Below are positions 30,566 through 39,718 of a DNA stretch of 64,000 bases, in pieces. The stretch lies in contig OX638333.1 of NCBI GenBank assembly GCA_951812895.1, positions 4,480,619 through 4,544,618 on the forward strand, read 5' to 3'. The stretch comes from an uncultured Roseovarius sp. (GTDB lineage Bacteria > Pseudomonadota > Alphaproteobacteria > Rhodobacterales > Rhodobacteraceae). Every line of letters begins with the position of its first letter. Positions within the stretch are counted from its first letter, which is position 1. The notes beneath the pieces are model-generated. The model worked only from the letters and a program-made list of their open reading frames with translations. It had not been told where the DNA came from and did no database searches. A program made the position numbers and the translations under genes.

Positions 30566-32787
30566 CAGCGCGCTACCTTGCTGGATTTCAGGCCGTACCG
30601 CGATTCAAATCCGGACATTTCACCCCGTGTTGCAGCCTTGTTGATTTCAGCGACCAGGACTTTCCGACCATCCGGGCCAGTTTGTCTGCGTTCCCGCACC
30701 TCAACACCCGGAGCGTTATTGATGATTTGAACGACAGTTCCACCGTTGGGGCTGTTCGTGTTTGCGGGTGCTGTGATGATCATTGGCTGAATAGGGGGAA
30801 ACTGACCTTTCTCATGATCGAACACGGTCTCGTTTGGGTGAACAATTGATAGGATACCGCCCTTACCATCGACTCCGCCCGAACGAGGACCGGCGCCGGT
30901 AAACCCGCCACCGTCGAAGGATAGTAATCTTCCAAGACCCGGAAACGCCCCCTTTAGACCCTGAAACAGGGCCATCTTGAGGAATTGAGCCGCAAGGTTC
31001 TCCAAGATATCGACTGCATCGCCACCCTTACCGATGATGATGTCAAACAAGCCATCTATTGCGCTTCTGGTCTCCCCGGCTATGTCGCCGAGTTTGCCAG
31101 ATGCGTTTTGTGCGCTTTCAATTGTTTTGTCGTATTGCTCACGGGCCAACTCGTGTGCTCTGGCGGCTTCTTCGGGATCTAGCCCAGCTGCCATTGCATC
31201 GTTGATGGTTTTCTGTGCCACCTCCAGATTTTGCATCGCTCTAATTGTTGGATCGAGGGAGGCCATCAAGCGATCATACGCTTGTGCTGTCTTATCGATG
31301 TCCGCAGCACTACCACGGGAACCGCCGGTTGTGGTGCGACGTAACGCAGCCAGAGCCTCTTGATTCCGTGCAAAGGCCTCACCACGTTCGCGCGCGGCTT
31401 CGACCAAAGCGTCTTTGATGACGCCGGAGAAACCGGTATCGCGGACGGTGCCCAATCTGTTTCTTTCACGCTCCGCCGCAAGCTCCCCGGCGATTTGGAC
31501 TTTGGAAGCTCCGCTGCGCAACCCCTTTAATTCGATTTCCTGCAATCGAATTCTCTGTTCTTCGGTTTCGGCTCGGGAACCAGCGGCGCCCACTTCGGCG
31601 GCGAGGGCGCGGAATGTCGCAAACGCGGTTGAAAACTTCCTGATCAGTGTGTCCGCCTGTCCCAGAACACCACTGAGATCGATGTTGGATGTGGATAGAG
31701 CCAACGCGTCGGACTGGTCCACGGCTCCGCCTAACTTACTGACAACATCATCCATAGCATCCTGCTGGCCCTGTATCGCGGCCTCTATGTCCTGGAATAT
31801 CTGAACCGATTGTTCCTGTAGGTTTAGGAATTGTTCGGTAGCACTTTGGGCTTTGTAAATATTATCAACGAATTGCAGTTCTTCATCCGAGAGGTTTTCA
31901 ACACCGCCTCGAATTTCGGTGAATACGTTGGCCAGAGTTTGAAGCGCTGCAGCGGATTCCTCGGTTCCCTCGACGGTATCTAGATTGTCCAAAGCAGACT
32001 TAAGCTGTTCCGCCTCTTGTCGTGAAAGCCCCAGCTCACGTGAGAGCTGTGCGAGCCGCGCAACTTCGCCCTGACCAAAAAGCTTAAATACAAGACCGGA
32101 TATAAGGCCGCCGTCTAGTGATTCCGCGAGCGCTTCCCGAGCGTCCCGTAATTCTCGTGCAGCCTTTTCAAGCGCGATTTCGCTTTGGGCTTGCACGAGT
32201 TCCAAAACAGAAACTCGCATGCGGCCAAACTTCTCGATCAGGCGATCAACGTTTTCGCCAGAAGCATTGGCCAGAGCGGTTTCAACGTTCTGAAGGCTTT
32301 CTTCAAGTTCATCGAGTTGTTTAGCCATGGCCTCTGAATCGGCCCCGGCGCTCAAGAGAGCGGCCCCAAGGGGGATCGCAATTGCCACGACGGCCCCCAT
32401 TAACGCACCGACCGTACCGAAACCCTGGATTAATTGCGGTAGCTGCTGACCCATTGCGACGGAAGCCGCAGTTCCGGCGCCGATCTGAGTGGCCATGTCT
32501 CCGACTTGGAAACCGAGGTTTTGTGCGGCGCCAGCACCGAGATTGAGGCGCGCCGTCGTGCTCCGCATCGCGCGCCGAAGGCCACCCATAGACGTCTGTG
32601 CGTTACGCCCGGCCCGTTGAGCCGCGCTCCCCATTCGGTCGAGCGCCTGCCCCCCGTCTCGCCCCAAACGCTCTACTGCGCTTTCGGTCTTATGAGCTTT
32701 GCGGGCCACGCCGTCCATCGCATTTTCAGCGCGTTCGGCCCCCGTTTCCATCTGCCGGGGATCAAGTGCGAGGCTTAGTTTTGCCAT
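30565..32787 (-). CDS. Tail tape-measure protein
   Basis: A 740-aa mostly helical protein. The N-terminus (LALDPRQMETGAERAENAMD) and repeated Ala/Gly-rich helices (QVGDMATQIGAGTAASVAMG) are typical, followed by a hydrophobic segment near 130-150 and a C-terminal domain with FKGLKGAFPGLG-like helices. Its length sets tail length, about 0.1 micrometre by the usual 0.15 nm per residue rule. Its start lies 26 bp inside the frameshifted chaperone reading. Confidence 0.9.
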   Translation of the reverse strand: MAKLSLALDPRQMETGAERAENAMDGVARKAHKTESAVERLGRDGGQALDRMGSAAQRAGRNAQTSMGGLRRAMRSTTARLNLGAGAAQNLGFQVGDMATQIGAGTAASVAMGQQLPQLIQGFGTVGALMGAVVAIAIPLGAALLSAGADSEAMAKQLDELEESLQNVETALANASGENVDRLIEKFGRMRVSVLELVQAQSEIALEKAARELRDAREALAESLDGGLISGLVFKLFGQGEVARLAQLSRELGLSRQEAEQLKSALDNLDTVEGTEESAAALQTLANVFTEIRGGVENLSDEELQFVDNIYKAQSATEQFLNLQEQSVQIFQDIEAAIQGQQDAMDDVVSKLGGAVDQSDALALSTSNIDLSGVLGQADTLIRKFSTAFATFRALAAEVGAAGSRAETEEQRIRLQEIELKGLRSGASKVQIAGELAAERERNRLGTVRDTGFSGVIKDALVEAARERGEAFARNQEALAALRRTTTGGSRGSAADIDKTAQAYDRLMASLDPTIRAMQNLEVAQKTINDAMAAGLDPEEAARAHELAREQYDKTIESAQNASGKLGDIAGETRSAIDGLFDIIIGKGGDAVDILENLAAQFLKMALFQGLKGAFPGLGRLLSFDGGGFTGAGPRSGGVDGKGGILSIVHPNETVFDHEKGQFPPIQPMIITAPANTNSPNGGTVVQIINNAPGVEVRERRQTGPDGRKVLVAEINKAATRGEMSGFESRYGLKSSKVAR

Positions 32788-33537
32788 GTTCTTTTAACTC
32801 CGCCTGGTCCATTGCCTGCATCACACGCAGGAAACATTCACGCTGAACCGGCCCTGTGATCCCGTTGAAATCCGCATAGGCCTTGATTTCAGATATTGGG
32901 ATGCCACCCACTCCGAACCCGACCTGTCGTGAGGATCGAAGTGCAATGTAGCTTCGCCAATAATAGGGGTGTTCCGGCTGAGGAAGGTTTGTGACTTCCG
33001 GCGCGCCCTTGCGTGTCAGATACCGGAGCTCGTCATCCGAATATCTAAGCCGCCAGGACAGCGCCTCTGTTAGTTTTTTATCGTGTTTTCGGTCTCGGTC
33101 AGAAGGTGTTCACCGGCCTTGCGACACTGTAGTTCGAGATCCGTGATCGCTTTGGCAATTTCAGGGATCACGCTGTCCCCAAGGGCTAAGAAATGCTCGC
33201 GGTCGCACGTGATGGCCTTACCGCCGTTCAGGATGTTGGATTCCCACGTGAGGATACACGCATCGTAGAACAATCCAATTCGCTCGGAACCAAGAGACTT
33301 GGTTTTTTCATGCCGCTTTCGTGCGCGCGTTTCAGGGTCTTCCGTGGATGCGATCACTTCGGCGGCGATCCCGTGAGATAGGGAAAGTTGGTCCAAACCC
33401 ATCGAATATGCGGCATTCAACGGGCCTGCTACGCGAGCGTCCACCTTAAGATAGCAGGGCTTTCCGCCTGCCAAGAAATCCGGCAGATCAGCCTTGAACT
33501 TAACAACCGGGATTTCACGATTTGGCAGGTTCAGCAT
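32762..33537 (-). CDS. Tail assembly chaperone GT fusion, -1 frameshift product
   Basis: Ribosomes slipping at A-AAA-AAC (33079-33073) leave the 155-codon G frame just before its TAA and continue in the -1 frame with LTEALSWRLRYSDDELRYLT and on to a TGA at 32762, giving about 258 aa. The extension is Trp/Tyr-rich (PEHPYYWRSYIALRSS), as in T domains. The lack of any start-coupled gene in 32788-33069, the slippery heptamer and the position before the tape measure agree with lambda gpG/gpGT. Confidence 0.85.
33070..33537 (-). CDS. Tail assembly chaperone, G-type
   Basis: A 155-aa protein made without frameshifting, ending just after the slippery site (LTETENTIKN). It would bind the tape-measure protein during tail assembly. 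It starts MLNLPNREIPVVKFKADLPD and overlaps the upstream 54-aa gene by 23 bp. Confidence 0.82.
   Translation of the reverse strand: MLNLPNREIPVVKFKADLPDFLAGGKPCYLKVDARVAGPLNAAYSMGLDQLSLSHGIAAEVIASTEDPETRARKRHEKTKSLGSERIGLFYDACILTWESNILNGGKAITCDREHFLALGDSVIPEIAKAITDLELQCRKAGEHLLTETENTIKN
33073..33079 (-). other. Programmed -1 ribosomal frameshift site
   Basis: The minus strand reads ACG ATA AAA AAC TAA: a perfect X-XXY-YYZ heptamer A-AAA-AAC directly before the stop codon of the chaperone gene. Confidence 0.88.
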
Positions 33538-33679
33538 CTTGCTTCTTATCCTTGGCTACAAGTTGCGGTTTGCCGGAAAGGCCTAGCTCATTGGCTTCCG
33601 AATTGGAAATGGGGTCGCCCAGGCGGAACAGTTTTTCCTTGCCCTTAACGACCCCTGTGAATTGAATAGCGGCCTTCAT
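33515..33679 (-). CDS. Small tail-operon protein, 54 aa
   Basis: MKAAIQFTGVVKGKEKLFRL begins a small basic protein not assigned to a family. Its ATG shares a base with the major tail protein stop (TAATG), and its end carries the ribosome site for the chaperone gene. Confidence 0.65.
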   Translation of the reverse strand: MKAAIQFTGVVKGKEKLFRLGDPISNSEANELGLSGKPQLVAKDKKQDAEPAKS

Positions 33680-34620
33680 TACGACACCGCCCGGGTGATC
33701 TTGATCACCGCCTTTTCCTTCGAACTGTCGTAGTGCGGCATGATCTCGACCTTTTGCATGGCATCGCCTGCACTTAGGTCCAGCTCGGTTGATCCGAAAT
33801 GACAGACCGGGAACAGAACAGTGTATTTTTCACCCGTAACCGATCCGATTGGTACGGTCACAGCAAACGAATTGTGCCGTTTGCGGGCCGCGTTGTAGAT
33901 ATTGAGGAAATTGGTCTCGATATAGATGTTCGCCGTAAGCTTAGGCAGGAAATTGCCCCGGCGAATGCCGCAGATTTTTTTACTGGAAAGCTTGGGTTGC
34001 CGGTCTCGCTGTTCGAAGTCGAATGCGATCTCAAGAGATTGCATGCAGTCGAGCGCGTAGCCCGCGAACTTGATGGTTCCTACGTCTTGACCCGATACCA
34101 AAGGATCAACCACGGATGGGTCAGTGTACGTGGCACCGGTAATGGCAGACGTGGTTGCATTATCAGACCCTCTGCCCATGAGGTTCAGAGAGATTTGCGC
34201 CTCGCGTTCGGCCTGAAGGTTGATTGACCCACTAATGGCTTCAACACCCCGGAACCGCGTCATGGTCGCCGTTCCACCAACACCGGCATTGACAGTGTTT
34301 TCGACCGTGACGGATTGTTCCTTTTTGGCGTCTTTGAGGACGTTGGTCGCCCAATCGGCTTGCAACAGTGTCGACAGCAGTTCGTCGGCCGCACCGTAGT
34401 AGAGCGGTCCCTCGTAAGTGCCTTCGACCATGTCGATACCGTAGCCTTGACCGGTTCGGGCGCCCTTACCGGTCAAAGACTGACCGTAGAACACATCGGG
34501 TTTGGAACTCATACGAACGAGGTCGTGCATCGTCGAAAAGCCCGGTGTCGAGGGGGTGGTCCCGACAGTGGTTTCCGCAACAATCGCGGAACGAGTTTCA
34601 GAAGTGGCGAAGCCTGTCAT
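33679..34620 (-). CDS. Major tail (tube) protein
   Basis: A 313-aa protein with a phage tail-tube layout: DVFYGQSLTGKGARTGQGYG and LYYGAADELLSTLLQADWAT in the N-terminal half, then beta-rich strands and NAARKRHNSFAVTVPIGSVT. It lies between tail terminator and chaperone genes, as expected. GGAGG precedes the ATG. Confidence 0.85.
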   Translation of the reverse strand: MTGFATSETRSAIVAETTVGTTPSTPGFSTMHDLVRMSSKPDVFYGQSLTGKGARTGQGYGIDMVEGTYEGPLYYGAADELLSTLLQADWATNVLKDAKKEQSVTVENTVNAGVGGTATMTRFRGVEAISGSINLQAEREAQISLNLMGRGSDNATTSAITGATYTDPSVVDPLVSGQDVGTIKFAGYALDCMQSLEIAFDFEQRDRQPKLSSKKICGIRRGNFLPKLTANIYIETNFLNIYNAARKRHNSFAVTVPIGSVTGEKYTVLFPVCHFGSTELDLSAGDAMQKVEIMPHYDSSKEKAVIKITRAVS

Positions 34621-34632
34621 GTTTGCCTCCTA

Positions 34633-35091
34633 TCAGGCCAGAGAGTAGCGCGTGAAAGGCGCGGTGATATTGGTGATCGTGAATGGTGCATCCTTGAACG
34701 ACGCGGACACATACGGGTGTTGCGGCGATCCGCCGTTGATTCCGGTTGGTGAGAACCGCAGAAATGCGTCTTCGTGGCTGGTGATCGCTACGCCTTGGCT
34801 GTCCAGCGTGACGCCGTGCAGAAAGTTGATGATCGTTTCGGCGTGTTTCCGCCAAGCGGATGAGCCCTTTGCACCATCGGTGTAAATCGCCACGACCAGA
34901 GTGCCGATATTGTCGATGCGGTTCCTCGTTCGCCCCATAGTTCCCTGCAGTCTGGCGCCCGGATTGATGGTCAACTGAACACTGTCCGCTTCAGGCGTGA
35001 ATGTTTGAGCATCAAAGCCGATCTTCGTGGTCGTACCCCATTGGGAACGGAAGAAGGTCTCAACAACCTTGCGCTCTGCGTCGAGTGTCAT
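34633..35091 (-). CDS. Tail terminator protein (DUF4128-like)
   Basis: A 152-aa protein. RTRNRIDNIGTLVVAIYTDG and the ending APFTITNITAPFTRYSLA fit the DUF4128 tail-terminator group (lambda gpU function), which caps the tail tube. It is the last tail gene before the reverse-oriented moron. Confidence 0.8.
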   Translation of the reverse strand: MTLDAERKVVETFFRSQWGTTTKIGFDAQTFTPEADSVQLTINPGARLQGTMGRTRNRIDNIGTLVVAIYTDGAKGSSAWRKHAETIINFLHGVTLDSQGVAITSHEDAFLRFSPTGINGGSPQHPYVSASFKDAPFTITNITAPFTRYSLA

Positions 35092-35104
35092 ATAGTTTCA
35101 ACCT

Positions 35105-35386
35105 ATGAGATATTTACTTTTTCTTGCGCTATTGGCGCCCATTCCAGCGCGAGCCGATTTGACACACAAACAGTGTATTCGGGAGTTGCTCGAAATAGAC
35201 CTTATGCGGTCCGCAATTGTTTTACCTTTACTAGATCAACAGGGTCGTATCTTTGAAACCAAACCAAAGGGCGACGAAGCGGCGCTGTCATTCCTTCAGT
35301 CTTCATTGGACTTCAGCAACGATTTCCAAGCGCTCTACGAAGATTACTACAACTCTGTCGCCGATATCTGCGAAACGCTCCGCTAA
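35105..35386 (+). CDS. Reverse-oriented exported protein (moron)
   Basis: A 93-aa protein with a clear signal peptide (MRYLLFLALLAPIPARA) and a helical mature part with two Cys (HKQCIREL, ADICETLR). It is the only rightward gene within the 22-kb leftward structural operon; 13 bp separate its ATG from the tail-terminator start and its end overlaps the gp10-like gene by 4 bp. A gene turned against the late operon is typical of lysogenic-conversion morons with their own expression. The family is not recognised. Confidence 0.75.
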   Translation: MRYLLFLALLAPIPARADLTHKQCIRELLEIDLMRSAIVLPLLDQQGRIFETKPKGDEAALSFLQSSLDFSNDFQALYEDYYNSVADICETLR

Positions 35387-35787
35387 ATCTCCGCCCCATC
35401 AAACGCGGCTTGTATTTCCGCTACCGTCAAGCCCACCATGCCACTTGGGGCCTGCCCTGAATATCCGTCTTCCAAGCGCCCCGCGTAAGGCAGGTTGTTC
35501 GTAAGATAAACAACCGGAAACCCCTCAGACGCCGCATATGCAGACAAGGCCCCTTCAGCGCGCGCTATCGTTGTCTGACCACCTTTGTCGAATGTTTCCG
35601 ACGTTGATAAATCCTCTGAACCAATTGACAGGTTCCAGTTTCCTTTGAACCGACCCTCCTTCACGGGTGATTTGAGGACCACGCTGCGAACTGCGTGAAG
35701 TCCAATCAGTTGTACAAACTCGTGAACATCATCGATCTTTGCGGCCAATTCGGCCTTTAACTGGATCTCGAACTGACGTGCTCTCAC
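35383..35787 (-). CDS. HK97 gp10-like neck protein
   Basis: A 134-aa protein starting with GTG (VRARQFEIQLKAELAAKIDD). The pattern AVRSVVLKSPVKEGRFKGNW, then TNNLPYAGRLEDGYSGQAPS matches the HK97 gp10 family of head-tail joining proteins. The GTG overlaps the upstream stop (GTGA); longer readings run into that gene. Confidence 0.85.
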   Translation of the reverse strand: MRARQFEIQLKAELAAKIDDVHEFVQLIGLHAVRSVVLKSPVKEGRFKGNWNLSIGSEDLSTSETFDKGGQTTIARAEGALSAYAASEGFPVVYLTNNLPYAGRLEDGYSGQAPSGMVGLTVAEIQAAFDGAEI

Positions 35788-36359
35788 GACAACCGTTCCC
35801 GACCGACCGCGTAGAACAACGACCCCGCCCCAAGAACGTCCTGTGTGAGCCGGATATCGAACACCCGGGTGCCAATCGTGAGCTTCCAACCTTCCTTGCA
35901 GGACGTGAACCCCTCCAACATGACTAGCGTATCGCCGGGACCAACCACATAATCGGGAAAGATATCCTGAACCGGTTTGGTTGTCTCAATCACGGCCCGG
36001 CCAGTGTTGGTCGTCGTAGTGGTGCCGTAAGGCGCTCCGGTTTCGGTGCTATAGGTTTCAGTATCAAGGACTTGCGCCGACCCAATACTTGCGCCGTAAA
36101 TTTGTGTCGCAAAATCCAGGGTTACACCCGGCGCATTTGCGTTCGAATAGTAGGGCAAAGCCCAAGCCTCAATATCCGCCCCAAAAACAACGTTCTCGAA
36201 GTCCAACACCAGCGACGGGAGCGTTTCACTTACCTTGTAGGTTTCGAACCACGTCAACGGTGTCTCATATGACACGCTTGCCACGTGGATCGCATCGGGA
36301 ATAGCTTTATCAACCGCACCAAATGCTTTGGCCGCGATTTGTGCGACTGTTAGGGCCAT
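35784..36359 (-). CDS. Head-tail connector region protein
   Basis: A 191-aa protein starting MALTVAQIAAKAFGAVDKAI, with GGAGG before the ATG (the longer frame to 36449 runs across the zinc protein). It has a beta-rich C-terminus (YVVGPGDTLVMLEGFTSCKE, TRVFDIRLTQDVLGAGSLFY). Similar proteins lie before gp10-like genes in siphophages. The exact role is not recognised. Confidence 0.7.
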   Translation of the reverse strand: MALTVAQIAAKAFGAVDKAIPDAIHVASVSYETPLTWFETYKVSETLPSLVLDFENVVFGADIEAWALPYYSNANAPGVTLDFATQIYGASIGSAQVLDTETYSTETGAPYGTTTTTNTGRAVIETTKPVQDIFPDYVVGPGDTLVMLEGFTSCKEGWKLTIGTRVFDIRLTQDVLGAGSLFYAVGRERLS

Positions 36360-36579
36360 AACGCCTCCAATTACTGAAATTCCAGCCCCAGAGAACCCGC
36401 TGACAGTCAAAGCATCTGATCTGCTTTTGACCGGCTGAAACTTTGCCATTTTTGACCGTGCGACCCAGTCTGACTTCTATAGACGCCCGGCTTCCACATT
36501 CGCATTCCAACGGTTCGCCCGCGTATGTGCGTTGCGGCCTAACCGGTTTGTCTGAAACTAGGGGAAGGCCTTTTCCCAT
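36310..36579 (-). CDS. Small zinc-binding protein
   Basis: An 89-aa basic protein with CEC near residue 26 and CFDC near 57, likely one zinc site, somewhat like Mu Com. It overlaps the MuF-like gene by 22 bp and the next gene by 50 bp. The end may be shorter in practice. Function unknown. Confidence 0.6.
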   Translation of the reverse strand: MGKGLPLVSDKPVRPQRTYAGEPLECECGSRASIEVRLGRTVKNGKVSAGQKQIRCFDCQRVLWGWNFSNWRRYGPNSRTNRGQSIWCG

Positions 36580-37598
36580 GCGTCTGCTTCATGGCGGCGT
36601 AGTTCGTCGAGAGTGAGTTCGTTTCCCCTTCTGTCAACAAACCGGTCCAGAGACAATTTCCCCTTCCGAAACAGGGTCGCTTTCTTCGTCCCCATCACGT
36701 CGTTCTGAAACTCAACGGGCTGCTTACGCAACCAATCGCTATAGGTCAGATCAGCCGCCACCTGTCCGTTCATGCTGGACCGTGTGCTGTCCGGCAGCCC
36801 CTGCAAGCCCATTTGCCTCCACGACTTCAGCACCGGTGCCGTGGAACTTCGGCAATTCATATGTGCCGGGGGTCTCGGCCCTTTGTCCACTTCGTAGACA
36901 AGACCGTCTCTGGCGCGGCAAATAGGACTCGTGCGTCCGTCCAGTGTCGAAAGCCACTGGACGCCCTTGATCAAGCTCTTGTTGCGTTCGTAGAGCCTTG
37001 ATCGGGCCGCGTTGGCAGTATGGTTTATCGCGGTTCGAACGGTCGTTTCCGCCGACTTTCTACTGACCTCGGCAACGCCTCGTGTTGACCGTGTCCCTCG
37101 TATCACACGCACGATTTCGTCGTTTGTCTGACCCTCGATAATCCCCATCCGGATAGCGCCTCTGAGACGTCGGAACGCGGCTTCCGAAAGCTCCTTGTAC
37201 CAATCCTTCAGCAATCGTCCCTGAAAGGGGCGTGAAGTTACGGCAGCAACGATTTGGTCATCGGCAGGTCGAACCATCTCAAAATTGATCGGGACAACAC
37301 GATTGAACATGTCGATCTGAAAATCAACTTCATAACTTGCCAGCGCGCCTATATCGATATGCAACTGCCCCGTCGCATCCGCATAAACGCTGTCGATGAT
37401 CCGACGCAGTTCCCGAAGTAGCTTTGACTGCCTCTGCTTGCTCAGGCCGGTTAAATCGTCCCGAAGAATACGCTCCAACACTCTTGCATCAGATTGTTTC
37501 AACGCCGCAAGGATCTTACGGACCGTTGCGTTCGAAAGTCTGTGCAACCCGATCTGATGCCTTGTCAGTGCATTTGCGATTTCGTCGTTTACTGGCAT
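36558..37598 (-). CDS. Phage head morphogenesis protein, MuF/SPP1 gp7-like
   Basis: A 346-aa minor head protein. The MuF core is visible at about 195-260: VRTAINHTANAARSRLYERN, GVQWLSTLDGRTSPICRARD and PPAHMNCRSSTAP. A few copies usually enter the capsid with DNA. Here it lies downstream of capsid and connector genes rather than beside the portal. Confidence 0.9.
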   Translation of the reverse strand: MPVNDEIANALTRHQIGLHRLSNATVRKILAALKQSDARVLERILRDDLTGLSKQRQSKLLRELRRIIDSVYADATGQLHIDIGALASYEVDFQIDMFNRVVPINFEMVRPADDQIVAAVTSRPFQGRLLKDWYKELSEAAFRRLRGAIRMGIIEGQTNDEIVRVIRGTRSTRGVAEVSRKSAETTVRTAINHTANAARSRLYERNKSLIKGVQWLSTLDGRTSPICRARDGLVYEVDKGPRPPAHMNCRSSTAPVLKSWRQMGLQGLPDSTRSSMNGQVAADLTYSDWLRKQPVEFQNDVMGTKKATLFRKGKLSLDRFVDRRGNELTLDELRRHEADAWEKAFP

Positions 37599-38125
37599 CA
37601 GACCCGTGCTACGCCACCAGATACTCGCGACCCGGCGGTACTATCCGTAAGTCCCGATACCATGTCTCGCACGATCAGAAGGATCGGTCGGGACGCCTCT
37701 GCATCCGTGCGATAGTTCGCAAATTCAACGTCCGCAGGTCCGGCCTTCGCCCGCTTCACGGCCTCTGAGGGGGTCACATCGGGTGTCATCGTGCCCGGTG
37801 TGGTCAACTCCCGCAACGCGACTTCAGCCGTAGCGTTTTTGATCTCAATGGGCACCTCGTCCGATGCGACGCTGTATCCGTTGCGGTCAACTACGTCATG
37901 TCGCGGCCAAGACATTGCCTGGGTGCGTCCATTGATCGGGTATCCCTTCCAGGAAAACGACGTGTTCAGGAAGTTACTGGCGCGCCTGATCGCCTCTTCC
38001 TTGATGGCATCTGTCCCGGTCCATGCAGCACTGCCAAGTGCAGTGTGGTACGCATCCACCGTGGCCAGATCGACCAGCGCGTCTGCGTTAGCCAGACCGG
38101 TGCCATCTTCAGGCGTAAGGGCCAT
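37598..38125 (-). CDS. Head-tail connector (DnaT-like ssDNA-binding fold)
   Basis: A 175-aa protein: ATVDAYHTALGSAAWTGTDA, RRASNFLNTSFSWKGYPING, QAMSWPRHDVVDRNG and ATAEVALRELT give the pattern of the gp6/DnaT-like connectors. It follows directly on a one-base overlap with the neighbouring gene. Confidence 0.82.
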   Translation of the reverse strand: MALTPEDGTGLANADALVDLATVDAYHTALGSAAWTGTDAIKEEAIRRASNFLNTSFSWKGYPINGRTQAMSWPRHDVVDRNGYSVASDEVPIEIKNATAEVALRELTTPGTMTPDVTPSEAVKRAKAGPADVEFANYRTDAEASRPILLIVRDMVSGLTDSTAGSRVSGGVARV

Positions 38126-38403
38126 TACTCGCCACCGATATCAACAAAGATAACGCTCGCGGCCAGATCGCGCAATTCAGCAACCACGGCAGCCTTATCG
38201 AAGACAGCGTCATGCGCTTCAAGCAGATCAATCACATCCGCCTTTTTCATCTTCGCAAGAACTTCACGGGTCAACGGTTCTTCCAAATTGACCGCAGTTC
38301 CGGCCTCGAAAAGCTCGTGCTTATCAGGGTCGAAATCCGCCTCGTTGATGACGCAGTACCCGTCTCCGCCGTCTTGCTTGATACTTATGGTAGGGGTTTG
38401 CAT
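38125..38403 (-). CDS. Small head-region protein, 92 aa
   Basis: Starting MQTPTISIKQDGGDGYCVIN, it has an acidic middle and a SAP-like helical C-terminus (VLAKMKKADVIDLLEAHDAV). Proteins like this often follow the capsid gene. ATG 38403 is preferred over 38448 because GAGG lies near it and the longer start has no ribosome site. Confidence 0.6.
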   Translation of the reverse strand: MQTPTISIKQDGGDGYCVINEADFDPDKHELFEAGTAVNLEEPLTREVLAKMKKADVIDLLEAHDAVFDKAAVVAELRDLAASVIFVDIGGE

Positions 38404-38475
38404 GTCTTTCGCCTCTTTACGGTCTGATCTTAAGAAAGGGGCCACCATCGCAGCCCCTCAAAAAGACCAAATGGT

Positions 38476-39618
38476 TTAACCCATCAATGTCGCGATGTGG
38501 GCAGGCTTGATAGCCTTTTGACCCCAAGCCAAACGAACATGGATGACGTTCTGCAAGAACTGCTTGTACAGCGCCAGCTCGAACGCGAGACCGGAACGTT
38601 CATCCACAATCGTGGTTACATCAACCGCCATGTCGCCGCCGTCCGGCATCGCAGGCGCCCGAGTTGCCAGCACGATTGCTGAACGTGCGAAGGCCACGTT
38701 CGGCGTGTAGCTGTTGCCTACCGTAATCGTAGCGTTGTTGGCCGGAGCGGCCTGAAGACCTGGCTTGCCAATATTGATCGGCGTGGTCGACAGATCGGCA
38801 TTGACGACATATTTGCGAGTGTCACCCGCAAAGGTAACAATGTCGCCCGCCAGAACAGTGCCCGAACCAGTGTCGACCGGGACAGCGGTAGTACCCACCG
38901 CGGGCGTACCATTCACCAGATAACCGGTGCCAGTACCCTTGGTGTGGACCGTGATCGGATCGGAATGGCGAACGGCCATTTTCATGATGCGATCCGTCAT
39001 GCCGTTGCGAAGCATGTCGTCAGAACCGGCCTCGTTTACCTTGAACAATCCCGATTGCTTGCCGCGCAAGTTGCCGATGGCAGCGTGACCGAGAACAATT
39101 TGGAGATCGTTGGTGGGCGCACCATTTTCTTCCAGCACACCCAGGACATTCGCGAAGTCGGTCATGTCTGCGGCGGTGCCAAACGGTGTACTACCGGCCG
39201 TACCTACAGCACGAGAAGCGCTGTTATAGGCTTCGGTGTGCAGATCGCTTTCGATCTCATTCACCAAAGACCGCATGCCCTGAAACGCACGATCCGCCAT
39301 GATGGTCGAGAAGGTGCCGGCATTGGAAAGGCCGCGCGTTTCTTCACCACTGAAACGGATCGGAACGTGTTTGGATTTTGTGATAGCAACCGGGATACCC
39401 TCGGTCGTATTGTCGCCGGTATCCGGTGCGTTCACCGCAGCCGTGTTATTGGCCGATGTTTCGGCGGATGTTTCCGGCACATAGACCGTTTGACCGATGG
39501 CCGCACGCGCAACGTCAGAGTCGCGGTTCACCGCCGGGATGTAGCCCGTCAGTTCACGAGAAACCACATCAAGGGCCTCGTAGAAATCCGGAAGCAGATT
39601 TGTAAGTGTGTTAGCCAT
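38476..39618 (-). CDS. Major capsid protein, P22 coat-like
   Basis: A 380-aa coat protein. The N-terminal segment YIPAVNRDSDVARAAIGQTV, the middle HVPIRFSGEETRGLSNAGTF and the C-terminal DVTTIVDERSGLAFELALYK follow P22-type coat proteins, which use the HK97 fold with an inserted domain. GGAG before the ATG is strong. It lies between scaffold and connector genes. The P22 assignment is likely, not certain. Confidence 0.82.
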   Translation of the reverse strand: MANTLTNLLPDFYEALDVVSRELTGYIPAVNRDSDVARAAIGQTVYVPETSAETSANNTAAVNAPDTGDNTTEGIPVAITKSKHVPIRFSGEETRGLSNAGTFSTIMADRAFQGMRSLVNEIESDLHTEAYNSASRAVGTAGSTPFGTAADMTDFANVLGVLEENGAPTNDLQIVLGHAAIGNLRGKQSGLFKVNEAGSDDMLRNGMTDRIMKMAVRHSDPITVHTKGTGTGYLVNGTPAVGTTAVPVDTGSGTVLAGDIVTFAGDTRKYVVNADLSTTPINIGKPGLQAAPANNATITVGNSYTPNVAFARSAIVLATRAPAMPDGGDMAVDVTTIVDERSGLAFELALYKQFLQNVIHVRLAWGQKAIKPAHIATLMG

Positions 39619-39718
39619 GATGATTTCTCCTTGTCACAGCGTTTAATTGATGGACCAGAAGTCCTGCTCTTTGGGCCATCCAGCCCCAACGTCGTCAGCA
39701 TCCACTGAGTGACAAATT

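Noticed and set aside
38944-39708. Plus-strand frame of 254 codons opposite the capsid gene
   Set aside because: It is antisense to the major capsid gene and lacks a start signal.
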